Shown one piece after another: positions 1-9,509 of a stretch of 64,000 nt of DNA. The DNA is from Streptomyces humicola. Lineage in GTDB: Bacteria; Actinomycetota; Actinomycetes; Streptomycetales; Streptomycetaceae. Below the pieces are notes generated by a model, which was not told the origin of the DNA, did no database searches, and was given only the letters and a program-made list of their open reading frames with translations. Made by a program: the position numbers and the translations under genes. The stretch covers positions 434,001 through 498,000 of the forward strand of contig NZ_JANFNG010000002.1 of NCBI RefSeq assembly GCF_024436035.1, written 5' to 3'. Position 1 is the first letter of the stretch, and every line of letters starts with the position of its first letter.

Positions 1-216
1 TTCCGCGTCGCCGATGTGTCCGGGGCGTTCTCCACCAATGAGTTCACGCCCACGGTCGCGGTGCCCGGCTTCGGCCCGCTGCCGAAGAACGTGGCGGAGA
101 TCTGCCTGCTCACCTGGATGTGCACCCCGTACGAGGACATCCACGCCAACCGGGCCGGGCATGCCGTCATCGCGGGCGTGTTCGACGACACCCTGGCGGG
201 CTACCGCCGCCCGTGA
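1..216 (+). CDS. SGNH/GDSL hydrolase, C-terminal fragment
   Basis: Only the last 71 codons are in the window; the gene begins upstream and is read in frame from base 1. The end contains DIHANRAGHAVIA, which fits the Asp-x-x-His block carrying the catalytic Asp and His of SGNH/GDSL esterases and lipases. The nucleophile Ser block and any signal peptide lie outside the window. It ends 9 bp before the convergent SDR gene. The family is inferred from this block and the surrounding sequence, so the substrate cannot be given. Confidence 0.7.
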   Translation, partial: FRVADVSGAFSTNEFTPTVAVPGFGPLPKNVAEICLLTWMCTPYEDIHANRAGHAVIAGVFDDTLAGYRRP

Positions 217-225
217 CCCGGTGCC

Positions 226-1002
226 TCACCACGGCATGGCGATCCCGCCGTTGGGACGCAGGATCTGGCCGGTGACGAACGCCGAGGCGTCACAGGCGAG
301 GAAGAGCACGGTGCGGGCGATGTCCAGCGGGCTGCCGAGACGCCCCAGCGGTGTCGCCCGCACCATCGGTGCCTCCACCGCGCGCTGTTCCTCGGCGGTG
401 GGGCGGGCGGTCATGGGGGTGCGCACATAACCGGGGGCGACGGCGTTGACCCGCACGCCGTGGGGCCCCGCCTCGGTGGCGAGCGTCCTGGTGAGCTGGA
501 CGACGGCGGCCTTTGCGGCGCTGTAGCACAGCAGGCCGGCCCGGCCGGTGTCGACGGCGCCGGAGGCCATCGTGATGATGGAGCCGCTGCCGCGCTGCGT
601 CATCACTCGGGCGGCCTCCTGGCAGCCGTGCAGAACGCCCTTGAAGTTGACGGCGAAGACGCGGTCCAGATCGGCGTCGGTGGTCTCCACCACGGTACTG
701 AGGTGCATGATCCCGGCAATGTTCGCCAGGACGTCGAGGCAGCCGTGCGTGCCCACCACGGCGCCGACGGCCTCAGCGACCTGCCGGCGGTCGGTGACGT
801 CGACGGCGTGCGCGGCCGCGGTTCCGCCGCTGCCGGTGATCCGTTCCGCGGTCTCGTGTGCCCCCGGGCCGTCGAGGTCGGCGCAGTGGACGGTTGCGCC
901 CGCCTCGGCGAGGAGCTCCGCCGTGGCCCGGCCGATTCCGCCGGCGGCGCCGGTGACGAGGGCGGTGCGCCCGGTGAGGTCGAAGGCCGCGAGGGTCGCC
1001 AT
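226..1002 (-). CDS. SDR family oxidoreductase
   Basis: A 258-residue classical short-chain dehydrogenase/reductase, the usual family length. The Rossmann motif TGAAGGIG is at residues 17-24, NIAG at about 94-97, catalytic Ser at 147, and Tyr160/Lys164 form the YxxxK pair (YSAAK). An Asp-Leu-Asp after the second strand suggests NAD(H) preference, but that is inference. The ATG at 1002 is chosen because the dehydrogenase fold starts directly after it; reading open further upstream only runs antisense to the next gene. It is divergent from the acyltransferase gene, with a perfect palindrome between the two starts, so joint control is likely. The substrate is unknown. Confidence 0.9.
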   Translation of the reverse strand: MATLAAFDLTGRTALVTGAAGGIGRATAELLAEAGATVHCADLDGPGAHETAERITGSGGTAAAHAVDVTDRRQVAEAVGAVVGTHGCLDVLANIAGIMHLSTVVETTDADLDRVFAVNFKGVLHGCQEAARVMTQRGSGSIITMASGAVDTGRAGLLCYSAAKAAVVQLTRTLATEAGPHGVRVNAVAPGYVRTPMTARPTAEEQRAVEAPMVRATPLGRLGSPLDIARTVLFLACDASAFVTGQILRPNGGIAMPW

Positions 1003-1024
1003 GCGGCGACGGTAGAATGCTTCC

Positions 1025-1037
1025 TGACGGACCGTCA
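1025..1037. promoter_or_regulatory. Palindrome between divergent SDR and acyltransferase genes
   Basis: A perfect inverted repeat TGACGG-A-CCGTCA lies about midway between the start codons at 1002 (minus) and 1048/1057 (plus). Its size and symmetry resemble operators of TetR-family repressors. No TetR gene is present nearby, so the regulator would be encoded elsewhere. The operator role is inferred. Confidence 0.5.
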
Positions 1038-1056
1038 ATCCATCTGCGTGGGGGTC

Positions 1057-2058
1057 ATGCGTCCATCTCCTGCTCCTGCCGGGCCGGACGAGGTCGCGGC
1101 GCGCCTCGGGCTCGGGCCGGGACACCGCCGGTGGCTCACCACGTTGGCCGCCGTCGGCCAGCCGCCGGACCCGACGCCACGTGACGGTCCCCGCGAGACT
1201 GCCGCTGTGCTGCGCCGTCTTGGTCTTTCCGGGCAGGATGCGGCGGAGGCGGCCGGGTTCGCGCCCTGCCCCGATAAGGAGCCGGAGCTGTGGTGGCTGC
1301 TGGAGCGGTGCCGCCATCTGCTGGCCCGCTCCCTGGGCGAGCCGGGGCCCGCGTGGCAGTGGCCGTCGTTGCCCGCGGCTCTCGGCGGGCACGGCCGCTG
1401 GTTCTTCGTCCACGTCTTCCTCGCCGCGGCGCCCGACGTCCGCAGCTGGAGCGCCGCCCGCGGGATCCCGGGTGATGTCGTCGACGCGACGCTCGCCGAC
1501 CTCGGGGAGAAGGTGGGCCTGCACCGCGTGATGCACGGAGTCGGGGGGCTGGACAAGCAGGACTGGTTCACGCTGCATTTCCGGGGCGCCGTCCACCGGC
1601 TGGGCGCGCTGCAGTACGAGCGGGTGGTGCTGGCCCGCGGGACGGTCCCCGGGGTGGAGGGCGCCGCGCTGAGCCTGCACATCCCGGCGGAGGGTCCGCT
1701 GACGCCGGACGCCTGCGAGGAGTCGCTTCGCCGGGCTCGCGCGTTCTTCCCGGCGTGCTTTCCGCACTGGCCGGCCCAGCGGGTGGTGTGTGTCTCCTGG
1801 CTGCTGGATCCCCAGCTCGCCCGGTATCTGGGTCCGGAGACCAACATCATGCGGTTCCAGCGCCGTTTCCGGCTCGCCGCGCCCGGCGAAGGCGGTTACC
1901 CGGGTGACGGGCCCATCGTGGAGTTCGTCTTCCGCGCCGCTTCCCCGGTGGCCGTGGACCAGCTGCCGCGGCGCACCACGCTGCAACGTGCGGTGGCCGA
2001 CCACCTGCGGGCGGGAGGGCACTGGCGGATGCACCCGGGCTGGTTTCCGCTGAACTGA
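1057..2058 (+). CDS. Acyltransferase domain-containing protein (NAT_N/GNAT_C type)
   Basis: The 333-residue product resembles the two-part actinobacterial acyltransferase family with an N-acyltransferase-like N-terminal half and a GNAT-like C-terminal half. The C-terminal part has the PETNIMRFQRRF and GDGPIVEFVF strands seen in that family. No signal peptide or membrane segment is visible. The ATG at 1057 is used; a GTG at 1048 in the same frame is possible, and neither has a clear ribosome binding site, so the mRNA may be nearly leaderless. It is divergent from the SDR gene over a shared palindrome. The acyl donor and acceptor are unknown. Confidence 0.7.
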   Translation: MRPSPAPAGPDEVAARLGLGPGHRRWLTTLAAVGQPPDPTPRDGPRETAAVLRRLGLSGQDAAEAAGFAPCPDKEPELWWLLERCRHLLARSLGEPGPAWQWPSLPAALGGHGRWFFVHVFLAAAPDVRSWSAARGIPGDVVDATLADLGEKVGLHRVMHGVGGLDKQDWFTLHFRGAVHRLGALQYERVVLARGTVPGVEGAALSLHIPAEGPLTPDACEESLRRARAFFPACFPHWPAQRVVCVSWLLDPQLARYLGPETNIMRFQRRFRLAAPGEGGYPGDGPIVEFVFRAASPVAVDQLPRRTTLQRAVADHLRAGGHWRMHPGWFPLN

Positions 2059-2110
2059 CCTGCCGCCGCCGTCTTGTCGCGGCGGAATCGGTTCTTCACA
2101 GTAGGTGGGT

Positions 2111-2127
2111 GCGCACCGTCGGTGCGC
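2111..2127. promoter_or_regulatory. Inverted repeat before APC permease gene
   Basis: GCGCACC-GTC-GGTGCGC is a perfect 7-bp inverted repeat just upstream of the ribosome binding site of the permease gene. It could be an operator or a small hairpin in the leader; sequence alone does not decide. Confidence 0.3.
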
Positions 2128-2148
2128 CGCGAGGCGGGAGGGTGATCC

Positions 2149-3654
2149 GTGACCGAGCCTGAGCCCCCGGCCGCCGTCGAGTCCGCCCGGACCAACCCGT
2201 CCGCCGACGCGCCGCCGGGCAGCGGCGGGCTCGAACGTCGCATCACCGCGTTCCAGGCGACGGCCCTCAACATGGCCGGCATGGTCGGCATCGGACCGTT
2301 CATCACCATTCCGCTGATGGTGTCGACGTTCGGCGGGCCGCAGGCGATCGTGGGCTTCGCGGCGGGCGCTCTGCTCGCGCTGTGCGACGGGCTGGGCTGG
2401 GCGGAGCTCAGCGCGGCGATGCCCGGTGCGGGCGGCGCGTACATCTACCATCGCGAGGCGTTCCAGTACCGCACCGGCAAACTGATGCCCTTCATGATCA
2501 TCTGGACCACCGTCCTGGGACTCCCCCTCGTCGTCTCCACCGGAGTCATCGGCATCGTGCAGTACCTGGGCTTCCTGTGGCCGTCGATGACCACAACGGA
2601 GGGGACGCTCGTCGGACTCGCGGTGATCGCCTTCACCATGCTGCTGCTGTGGCGCAGGGTCGGTTCGGTGGCGCGGCTCACGGTCGTCATGTGGGCGGTC
2701 ATGGTGGTGGCCGTGGCGGCTGTGCTCGTCGCCGCCTTCGTGCGGTTCGATCCGTCACGCGCCTTCACCTATCCGCCCGGCGCGTTCGACGTCGGCTCGG
2801 GCCACTTCTGGAGCGGTGTGGCAGGCGGTCTCGGCATCGCCGTCTACGACTACATGGGATACAACAACGCGGCCGTGATGGGCGCCGAGGTCGCCCGGCC
2901 GGGACGGAGCCTGCCCAAGGCCACGGTCGCGTCGATCATCGGGGTGATGGGCATCTATCTGCTGCTGCAGATCGGTGCACTGGGCGCGCTCGACTGGCAC
3001 CGGATGCTCGACCCGGACTCGACCGCCTCGAAGTCCGTCGCCTCCGCGGTGGTGGCGAACGCCTGGGGCCCGGCGACGGCGAACGCGGTGACCGTGCTCA
3101 TCCTGGTCACCGCGTTCGCCTCGGTCTTCGTCGGGACGCTCACCGCCTCTCGCACGCCGTACCAGGCGGCCCTCGACGGCCTGTTCCTGCGGAGCTTCGC
3201 CCGGCTGCACCCCCGGCACCGCTTCCCGCTCGTCGGCCAGCTCGCGATGGGCCTGATCATGGCGGCCGGATTCCTCGTCGGCCGGTATGCCGATCTCAAT
3301 GTGCTGATCCAACTGCTCGTCACCGCTGGGCTGTTGGTGGGCTCGTCGGGGTCCGTCTCGCAGACGCTCGCGCTGTTCGTGCTGCGCAGGCGCCAGCCGG
3401 CGCTGGAGCGGCCGTACCGGATGTGGCTGTATCCGCTGCCTGCCCTGGTCGCACTCGTCACCTGGCTGTTCATGTTCGCCGCGGCCGATCACGACGCGCC
3501 CGGCGCGCACCCGGTCGAATGGTCCGTCGCCTGGCTCCTCGCCGGCTGCGCCGCCTTCCTGGCCTGGTCCCGCAGGGAGCGGGTCTGGCCGTTCGGCACG
3601 AAGTCGATCGAGGAGCGGTATCTGGTCCGCCAGGAGCGCGCCCGCAGCTCGTGA
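2149..3654 (+). CDS. APC family amino acid permease
   Basis: A 501-residue membrane protein with about 12 hydrophobic segments after a 25-residue polar N-terminus. The first segment carries the Gly-rich GMVGIGPFITIPLM sequence typical of the amino acid-polyamine-organocation superfamily. SAAMPGAGGAYIYHREAF fits the second conserved block. The GTG start at 2149 follows a GGGAGG ribosome binding site. It runs the same way as the acyltransferase gene, 90 bp downstream, and is convergent with the mannosidase gene. It probably imports an amino acid or amine by proton or cation coupling; the substrate is not readable. Confidence 0.85.
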   Translation: MTEPEPPAAVESARTNPSADAPPGSGGLERRITAFQATALNMAGMVGIGPFITIPLMVSTFGGPQAIVGFAAGALLALCDGLGWAELSAAMPGAGGAYIYHREAFQYRTGKLMPFMIIWTTVLGLPLVVSTGVIGIVQYLGFLWPSMTTTEGTLVGLAVIAFTMLLLWRRVGSVARLTVVMWAVMVVAVAAVLVAAFVRFDPSRAFTYPPGAFDVGSGHFWSGVAGGLGIAVYDYMGYNNAAVMGAEVARPGRSLPKATVASIIGVMGIYLLLQIGALGALDWHRMLDPDSTASKSVASAVVANAWGPATANAVTVLILVTAFASVFVGTLTASRTPYQAALDGLFLRSFARLHPRHRFPLVGQLAMGLIMAAGFLVGRYADLNVLIQLLVTAGLLVGSSGSVSQTLALFVLRRRQPALERPYRMWLYPLPALVALVTWLFMFAAADHDAPGAHPVEWSVAWLLAGCAAFLAWSRRERVWPFGTKSIEERYLVRQERARSS

Positions 3655-3675
3655 GGGCCTCGGGGTCTCCCGGTG

Positions 3676-6600
3676 TCAGCCGTCGGCGTCGTCCTGCGGG
3701 ACGATCTCCATCGGGACAGGACGGGTGTAGTGCAGGCTGCCGAATGCGGCCACCCGGACCAGCGCCCACAGCCGGCTGCCGGGGCGCGCGGTGGGGGCGG
3801 CCGTCGCCGTCCAGCGCAGCACGTACGCCTCGCCGGGACCGACGGCGAAGCCCTGCGTCCACGGTTCGACGGTGAGGTCGGCCCGTCCGCCCCAGGTCCC
3901 GTAAGGGCTCAACAGCTGGGCCTCGCCGCGGACTTCGCTGCCCGCGAGGCCACGCAACCGCACCTCGACGGGGGCGCTGCGACCCGGTTCGAGCCGTAGA
4001 GGGCCGGTGTCGAGGCCGACCGAGAGCGGCTGGATCTGCGTCTCGCCCGGAATCGGCCCGGCGAGGACGGGGAGTGCGTCCTCCAGGGTCTGGCCGTACT
4101 CGTCGCGGATACGGGCCGCGACGAACAGCGGCACGCCCGGTGCGGGGGTTCCGAAGGTGCCGGAGACGCGGACCGTGAGGGTGAAGGCCGCGTGCTCGCC
4201 GGGCGCCAGGTCGTAGTCGAGCGTGGGCGCCTGGACGGTGAGCCCTTCGGGGACGTCCAGCTCGATGCGGCCTGCGGCGGGGCGCGTCGAGGTGGCCACG
4301 GTGAGGCGGAGCCGGGTCGCCGACCCGGGCTCAGGGAGCACGGCATGCGCCGAGGCCACCGGCGTCAGGTGCACGCTGACGGGCAGGTACCCCAGGGGCG
4401 CCGGGCCCTTGTTGTGCAGCCAGTACCGGGTGAAGACCGGTTGCGCGGGCTCCGTGCACGGGCCGAGCGGGACGGTGGATCCGGCGGCGTCCGTGGCCGT
4501 GCCGGTGGCGGACGGGTGCAGTGCGAGGGTGGCGACCTCTGCAGCATGCAGCGGGAGTTCGGCGGTCGCGTCGCGCACGACGAGCGCGTCCCGGTCGTCC
4601 TGTTCGAGGAGATCGGTGCGGTGTGCGGCCTGCACGCCGGTGAAAAGGCGGATGCGGGCGGTGGTGGCCCGTCCTGCCGACTCGTACAGACGCGCGGTGA
4701 GTCCGGCGCCGTCCGCCGGTTCGCGGGTGTGCGCCGAGGCGAGCGGGTTGCCGCGCGCCTTGAGCGCGGTCAGCAGGACAGTGTCGGGCTCGACGGAGGC
4801 GAGGCCCGCCACCGGGGGCAACGATGCCTGAGCCGGGCTCGCCGCACCGTCCCGCTCGGGCACGGGACGGACGAGGAGGGCGTGGTTGTACTCCTGTCCC
4901 GCGCGGACGAACCGGCCCTCGCGCCAGTCGCCCTCGCCCGCGACGAGCGCGTACTCGAAGGTGTGGGACCAGTGCTGGAGCTGGAACCCGGAGCCGTCGG
5001 GGGCGGTGCGGCGTTCGCCGTCGAGCCAGACGCCGCTCGGCCAGGCGGTGCACGAGCGCATCAGGCTCAGGTGGAAGGTGCCGTCGGTCTCGGCGACATG
5101 GCTCGGGGTGCCCCGGTTCAGCAGGGCGACACCGTGACCGCCGTAGGGTTCGGTGGTCCCGGGCAGCTCGGCCTGGCCGACGTCGATGACGGAGTCGTCG
5201 AGGTCGGCGGCGAGGGCGGCGATGCCGGCGACGACCAGCGCCGGCAGATCGCGGGTGCCGGTGACGTCGGCGCCCGGCACCCATGTCTCGCGCTGCGGGC
5301 GCGCGGCGGGCACGAAGACCCGCCCGGTGTCGGCGAGGACCTTGGCGTAGGCCGGCCCCGCGGCGTCGAGGAGCTCGGCCGCGTAGCCGTTGGTGTCCGG
5401 GCTGCCCAGCACGACGCGCAGGTCGGGCAGGTTGGAGTCGAGGTCGAGCGCACCGTAGCGGGGTCCGCCCGGGCGGGTGCAGGTGGCGGTGACGCCCTGG
5501 CCGGCGAGGGCGGCGAGCAGCGCACGGACGTCGTCGCGCCGCGTCTCGTCGTCGGGCTCGACGACCTCGGCGACGCCCACGGCATGCTCTTGCGTGTCAC
5601 CGTCTGGGCGGCGCAGTGCGATGCGGACGGTGGCCGAGAGCCCGGCCCAGGTGTGGGCGGGGTTGTCGAGCGTCCACAGCTCCTCGCCCGCGTCGGAGCC
5701 GGGGAAGCCGAAGGAGCGGCCGATGGCCGCAAAGCCGACCTCGTGGACGGGCTTGGCGCCCGGCAGATCGAGGCCGAAGCGCACTCTGAGCAGGTGGTCC
5801 TGGCCGATGGAGCCGTCGACGTGGGCGCTGAACTCGATCCGTTCCAGGCCGTCGAGGCAGCTCGCCACCTGGGTGATCGTCAGGTCGCCGATGCGCGCGG
5901 CGGTGACGAGGCGGGAGCCGATCGGTGAGGCCTCGGCGCGTACCCGGCCCCTCGACGAGCCCGACCCGATGCCCGGGCCCTTGGGCAGCAGGTGCCACGG
6001 GCCTTCGCCCCATCGCGGGTGGGTGGCGTACTCCCCCTGAAGGGTGAACTCCGCGCCGAGCGCGCCGTTGCGCAGCAGCTCGCGCCCGGCTCGTAGGTCG
6101 CGGATGCTGGTCAGGGCGCCGCCGCGGCCCGGGTCCGCTTCGATACGGAAGGCGGCGTTCTGGGCGCGGCAGCCTTCCCTCTCGCACCAGGCGTCCGGGA
6201 GTCCGGGGGCGTCCACGATCCGGTAGAGGCGGTGTCCGAGTGCGGGCACGCCGCGGGCGAGGAAGCCGAGCGTCAGCTCGGCGACGGTGCCGTCGGGGTG
6301 GCGGCGGACGGCCTCAGTGACGGCGGGCAGGGGCGTGCCCGTGTGGTCGTGCACGGCGGCGCCGCGCGGGCCCGGCTGCGGGTAGCGGACGGTGACGGTG
6401 GCGAGGCCATCGCGCGGCCAGGACAGGGTGTTGACGGCGAGTACGGGCCGGCCGGGTGTGTCACCGGTGTCGATCAGGGCGGCGAGACGGTCGGCGGCCG
6501 CGGTGCGCACCGCGTCCCCCAGTTCGTAGGCCTCGCGCCAGCCGCCGAGCAGATCAAGATAGACCTGGTCGGATTCGCTGCCGGTGACGGCGTCGTGGTG

Positions 6601-7992
6601 GGCGCCGAAGGCGAGTTGACGCCAGGCCTTGTCGAGGGCCTCGTCCGGGTAGCGCCCGCCGGTGAGGGTGGCGAGCGCGGCCAGCCGTTCGGCGTCGAGC
6701 ACCGCCACCTCGGCGGCGCGCTGGGCCTGTTTGGTGTCGATGTATGAGACGTCCTTGCCGGTGTAGACCGGGTTCATGTCACGGGTCTGCGGGCTGAACG
6801 GCCGTCCGCCCTGCTCGGTGCGGACGGCGTCGAGGTATTCGCGGGGCAGGCCGACGATGAAGCGGGGCCAGAGGTACCTGTCAGCCCAGGCGCGGTGGAC
6901 GTGGGTGCTCCACCGGGAGGGGATGACGTGGTCACCGCCGACCGGCAGCATCACATTGCGGGTGGCGGCGACCGGTTTGAGCTGTGCGTACTGCTCGTAC
7001 GCCTGCTCCATCGCCTGCTCCAGGGTCTTGGCGTGGTTGTCCAGCGCCCAGCCGGCGCTGTAGTGGTTGGCCATGTAGCTGGTGAGCAGCCCGCGTCCGC
7101 TCGGCGAGATCCACTCGAACTCGGAGGGGAACTGCATGCGGGTGTTGTCGCGGACGTGTCCGCGGGGGCCCCACATGTGGAAGGGGCCGCGCGCCCAGGA
7201 GCTGGCGGTGAGACCGGCGTCGGCCATCAGCCCGGGGTAGGAGGGGTCGTGGCCGAAGACGTCGAGCATCCAGGCGGTGCGCGGGTCGCCGCCGACGACG
7301 TCGCGCTGGTAGCCGATGCCGTGAACGGCGTTGCGGACCGTGGACTCGGGGTGAGTGAGGTTGGTGCTGGGCTCGTTGTAGTTTCCGCCGACGAGTTCGA
7401 CGCGCCCTTCGTGCAGGAAGCGGCGCAGGTCCTCCCGGTCCTCCGGGCAGGCGTCCCAGTGCGGTTTGAGGTAGTCGAGCTCGGCGAGGACGAACTTGTA
7501 GTCCGGGTCCTTGCGCGCGGCATCCAGGTGAGCCCGCACCAGGTCGAAGGCGGTGAGGACGGCGGTCTTGTGGCGTCGCTCCTCGGCGACGGGGACGTCG
7601 TACCACGACTGGGTGAAGGCGGCCTGCGTGTTCCACCACACCGGGTCGTAGTGGAAGTGCGAGACCATCCACATCGTCCAGCCCGGGACGGCGGCCTCGA
7701 TGCGGCCGTCGAGCGCGGCGGTGGCGCCGGTGCTGTCGGCGAGGGCGGTGACGCGACGGAAGGAGCCCTCCTGGACCGGGGCGGCGAGCACGACGCCCAC
7801 CTCGGCCTCGCGCTCCTCCCCGTCGCCGAGCCCGGGCAGTACCGCCGGTTCCGGCGTGCTGACGGCGGGGCCTTCGAGCCGCACCGAGACGGGGCCGCCG
7901 GCCGGGCCCGCCACCCGTATCCGGACGACTTGCCGCGGTGCGGCCGCGGTACCGGTAAACAGGTCGGTGGCGTAAATGGCGCGGATCTGCAT
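3676..7992 (-). CDS. GH38 family alpha-mannosidase-like glycoside hydrolase
   Basis: A 1438-residue protein, long for the family. The GH38 metal-binding block VSHFHYDPVWW is at about residues 109-119. LDVFGHDP, with the likely nucleophile Asp, is near 220, and HHDAVTGSESDQ, the family HHD block, is near 460. A long beta-rich C-terminal half with Ig-like stretches follows. No signal peptide is seen, so it probably acts in the cytoplasm. The ATG at 7992 has a GGGAGAG ribosome binding site. It lies 52 bp downstream of the GT87 gene on the same strand, which suggests a shared role in making and trimming mannose-containing glycans. That link is inferred. Confidence 0.88.
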   Translation of the reverse strand: MQIRAIYATDLFTGTAAAPRQVVRIRVAGPAGGPVSVRLEGPAVSTPEPAVLPGLGDGEEREAEVGVVLAAPVQEGSFRRVTALADSTGATAALDGRIEAAVPGWTMWMVSHFHYDPVWWNTQAAFTQSWYDVPVAEERRHKTAVLTAFDLVRAHLDAARKDPDYKFVLAELDYLKPHWDACPEDREDLRRFLHEGRVELVGGNYNEPSTNLTHPESTVRNAVHGIGYQRDVVGGDPRTAWMLDVFGHDPSYPGLMADAGLTASSWARGPFHMWGPRGHVRDNTRMQFPSEFEWISPSGRGLLTSYMANHYSAGWALDNHAKTLEQAMEQAYEQYAQLKPVAATRNVMLPVGGDHVIPSRWSTHVHRAWADRYLWPRFIVGLPREYLDAVRTEQGGRPFSPQTRDMNPVYTGKDVSYIDTKQAQRAAEVAVLDAERLAALATLTGGRYPDEALDKAWRQLAFGAHHDAVTGSESDQVYLDLLGGWREAYELGDAVRTAAADRLAALIDTGDTPGRPVLAVNTLSWPRDGLATVTVRYPQPGPRGAAVHDHTGTPLPAVTEAVRRHPDGTVAELTLGFLARGVPALGHRLYRIVDAPGLPDAWCEREGCRAQNAAFRIEADPGRGGALTSIRDLRAGRELLRNGALGAEFTLQGEYATHPRWGEGPWHLLPKGPGIGSGSSRGRVRAEASPIGSRLVTAARIGDLTITQVASCLDGLERIEFSAHVDGSIGQDHLLRVRFGLDLPGAKPVHEVGFAAIGRSFGFPGSDAGEELWTLDNPAHTWAGLSATVRIALRRPDGDTQEHAVGVAEVVEPDDETRRDDVRALLAALAGQGVTATCTRPGGPRYGALDLDSNLPDLRVVLGSPDTNGYAAELLDAAGPAYAKVLADTGRVFVPAARPQRETWVPGADVTGTRDLPALVVAGIAALAADLDDSVIDVGQAELPGTTEPYGGHGVALLNRGTPSHVAETDGTFHLSLMRSCTAWPSGVWLDGERRTAPDGSGFQLQHWSHTFEYALVAGEGDWREGRFVRAGQEYNHALLVRPVPERDGAASPAQASLPPVAGLASVEPDTVLLTALKARGNPLASAHTREPADGAGLTARLYESAGRATTARIRLFTGVQAAHRTDLLEQDDRDALVVRDATAELPLHAAEVATLALHPSATGTATDAAGSTVPLGPCTEPAQPVFTRYWLHNKGPAPLGYLPVSVHLTPVASAHAVLPEPGSATRLRLTVATSTRPAAGRIELDVPEGLTVQAPTLDYDLAPGEHAAFTLTVRVSGTFGTPAPGVPLFVAARIRDEYGQTLEDALPVLAGPIPGETQIQPLSVGLDTGPLRLEPGRSAPVEVRLRGLAGSEVRGEAQLLSPYGTWGGRADLTVEPWTQGFAVGPGEAYVLRWTATAAPTARPGSRLWALVRVAAFGSLHYTRPVPMEIVPQDDADG

Positions 7993-8044
7993 GGAACGCT
8001 CTCCCCTGTCTGATGGCACGGCGCTGCCGTGTGCATCAGCGCTC

Positions 8045-9298
8045 CTACCCAGCGGGAGGGGGAAGCGCACGGCTGTCCGGTGGATCCCCTACGAGCGTCG
8101 GCGGGTTGCGCATGACGGCCTCGCGTGGCGCGTCCGCCGCCTGCTCCCCGGGTGCCGCGGCGATGCACAGGAACGTGACAACGGCGCAGGCCGGATAGAC
8201 CCAGCCGAGGGCCGACAGGTACCAGGGGCGGCTGAACGCCCAGATGGTCGGCTGGAGCCGCAGCAGCAGGGTGACGGGCCAGGTGGCGGTGGCCGCCGTC
8301 CACGCCCAGCACGGCAGCCGTCCGACGGCGGATCGCCGCGGAGCCGACCAGATGATCACGGCGGCGGCCCACACCCAGTGGTGGTCCCATGAGATCGGGG
8401 AGAGCAGCAGGCCGAGGAGTTCGACGGTGACGATCGCGGCGAACGCGTCATCGTGCCTGATCGCGGTCCGCAGGGCGCGCACCGCGAGGACGACGGCGAG
8501 CGCTGCCGCGATCAGCCAGGGTGCGGTAGTGCCCACGTCGTGACCGGCCGTGCGTGAAAGAGCGCCGCGCAACGACTGGTTGATCACCGAGCCTATCGGC
8601 CCGTCACGTCCGGCGTCGCCCAGCAGATGGAACCAGAAACGTTCCGACGCTGCCGGGGAGATCAGCCAGGCGACGCCTGCCGTCGCCGCGCAGACCGCGG
8701 CCCAGCAGGCGGCCGCCGAACGGCGCCGGGTGGCCAGCAGGTAGAGCACCGAGATACCGGGGACGAGTTTGACCGCGGTGGCGATCCCGGTCCCCAGCCC
8801 CGTCGCCCACGCGTTGCGCTGGGTCAGGGCCCACAGGGTGAGCGCGGCGAGGAAGAGGTTGACCTGACCGAAGTCGAGCGTGGTCTGCACCGGTTCGATC
8901 CACAGCAGACCCGCGGTCCACACCATGGTGACGCGGGCGTCGCGCACCCCGGTCAGCGACAGGCAGCGGTGGACGAACCACGCCAGGCACAGCAACGAGG
9001 CCGCGTCCCACAGGACGCCGACGACCGTCCACGGCAGGGCGGACATGGGCAGGAACAGCAGGGCGGCGAACGGCGGATAGCTGAACGGCAGCGGGAAGAT
9101 GCTCGTGCCGTGCAGGACGAGTCGCACGTCGTACAGCTGCCCGGTCAGCAGGGCGGGCGGCAGTGAGCGGAAGACCCGCAGATCGATCAGCCCATCGGTG
9201 CGCAGACCGAACACCAGGAGAGCCACGTGGGGCACGAGGGACGCGGCCAGCAGCCACGGCGCGTTCCGGATCAGCCAATGTCGGCCGGGCTTGGACAT
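8045..9298 (-). CDS. GT87 family membrane mannosyltransferase-like protein
   Basis: The 417-residue polytopic membrane protein has about ten hydrophobic segments. It shows GT87 (polyprenyl-phosphate-mannose-dependent alpha-mannosyltransferase) signatures: an early luminal Asp in TDGLIDLRVF, INQSLRG near residue 240, and SPISWDHHWVW near 310. Family members add mannose from polyprenol phosphate mannose on the outer face of the membrane. The ATG at 9298 begins a short basic N-terminus before the first segment. The downstream mannosidase gene makes a two-gene glycan operon likely. The acceptor is unknown. Confidence 0.85.
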   Translation of the reverse strand: MSKPGRHWLIRNAPWLLAASLVPHVALLVFGLRTDGLIDLRVFRSLPPALLTGQLYDVRLVLHGTSIFPLPFSYPPFAALLFLPMSALPWTVVGVLWDAASLLCLAWFVHRCLSLTGVRDARVTMVWTAGLLWIEPVQTTLDFGQVNLFLAALTLWALTQRNAWATGLGTGIATAVKLVPGISVLYLLATRRRSAAACWAAVCAATAGVAWLISPAASERFWFHLLGDAGRDGPIGSVINQSLRGALSRTAGHDVGTTAPWLIAAALAVVLAVRALRTAIRHDDAFAAIVTVELLGLLLSPISWDHHWVWAAAVIIWSAPRRSAVGRLPCWAWTAATATWPVTLLLRLQPTIWAFSRPWYLSALGWVYPACAVVTFLCIAAAPGEQAADAPREAVMRNPPTLVGDPPDSRALPPPAG

Positions 9299-9509
9299 GG
9301 GCGGAATGCTATGCGGTCCACCTGAATGGGGACCGACGGTGGGCCAGGGTGGGCCGACGGGATGGCAACACGCCGTCAGGAACTTTTGGACCGCGTTAAG
9401 AATATCCCACTCTTATGTTCATCTTACGTTCCTTTTTGTGATGATTTATGGCGACTCGTAAGCGTGGAGCCGGTCCGTCGCACCGCCACAGATGCCAGGA
9501 GGAACAGAC

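Noticed and set aside
226-2451. 741-codon minus-strand open frame
   Set aside because: Only the 226-1002 part encodes a recognisable protein (SDR). The rest is antisense to the acyltransferase gene and Arg/Pro-rich, typical of high-GC shadow frames.
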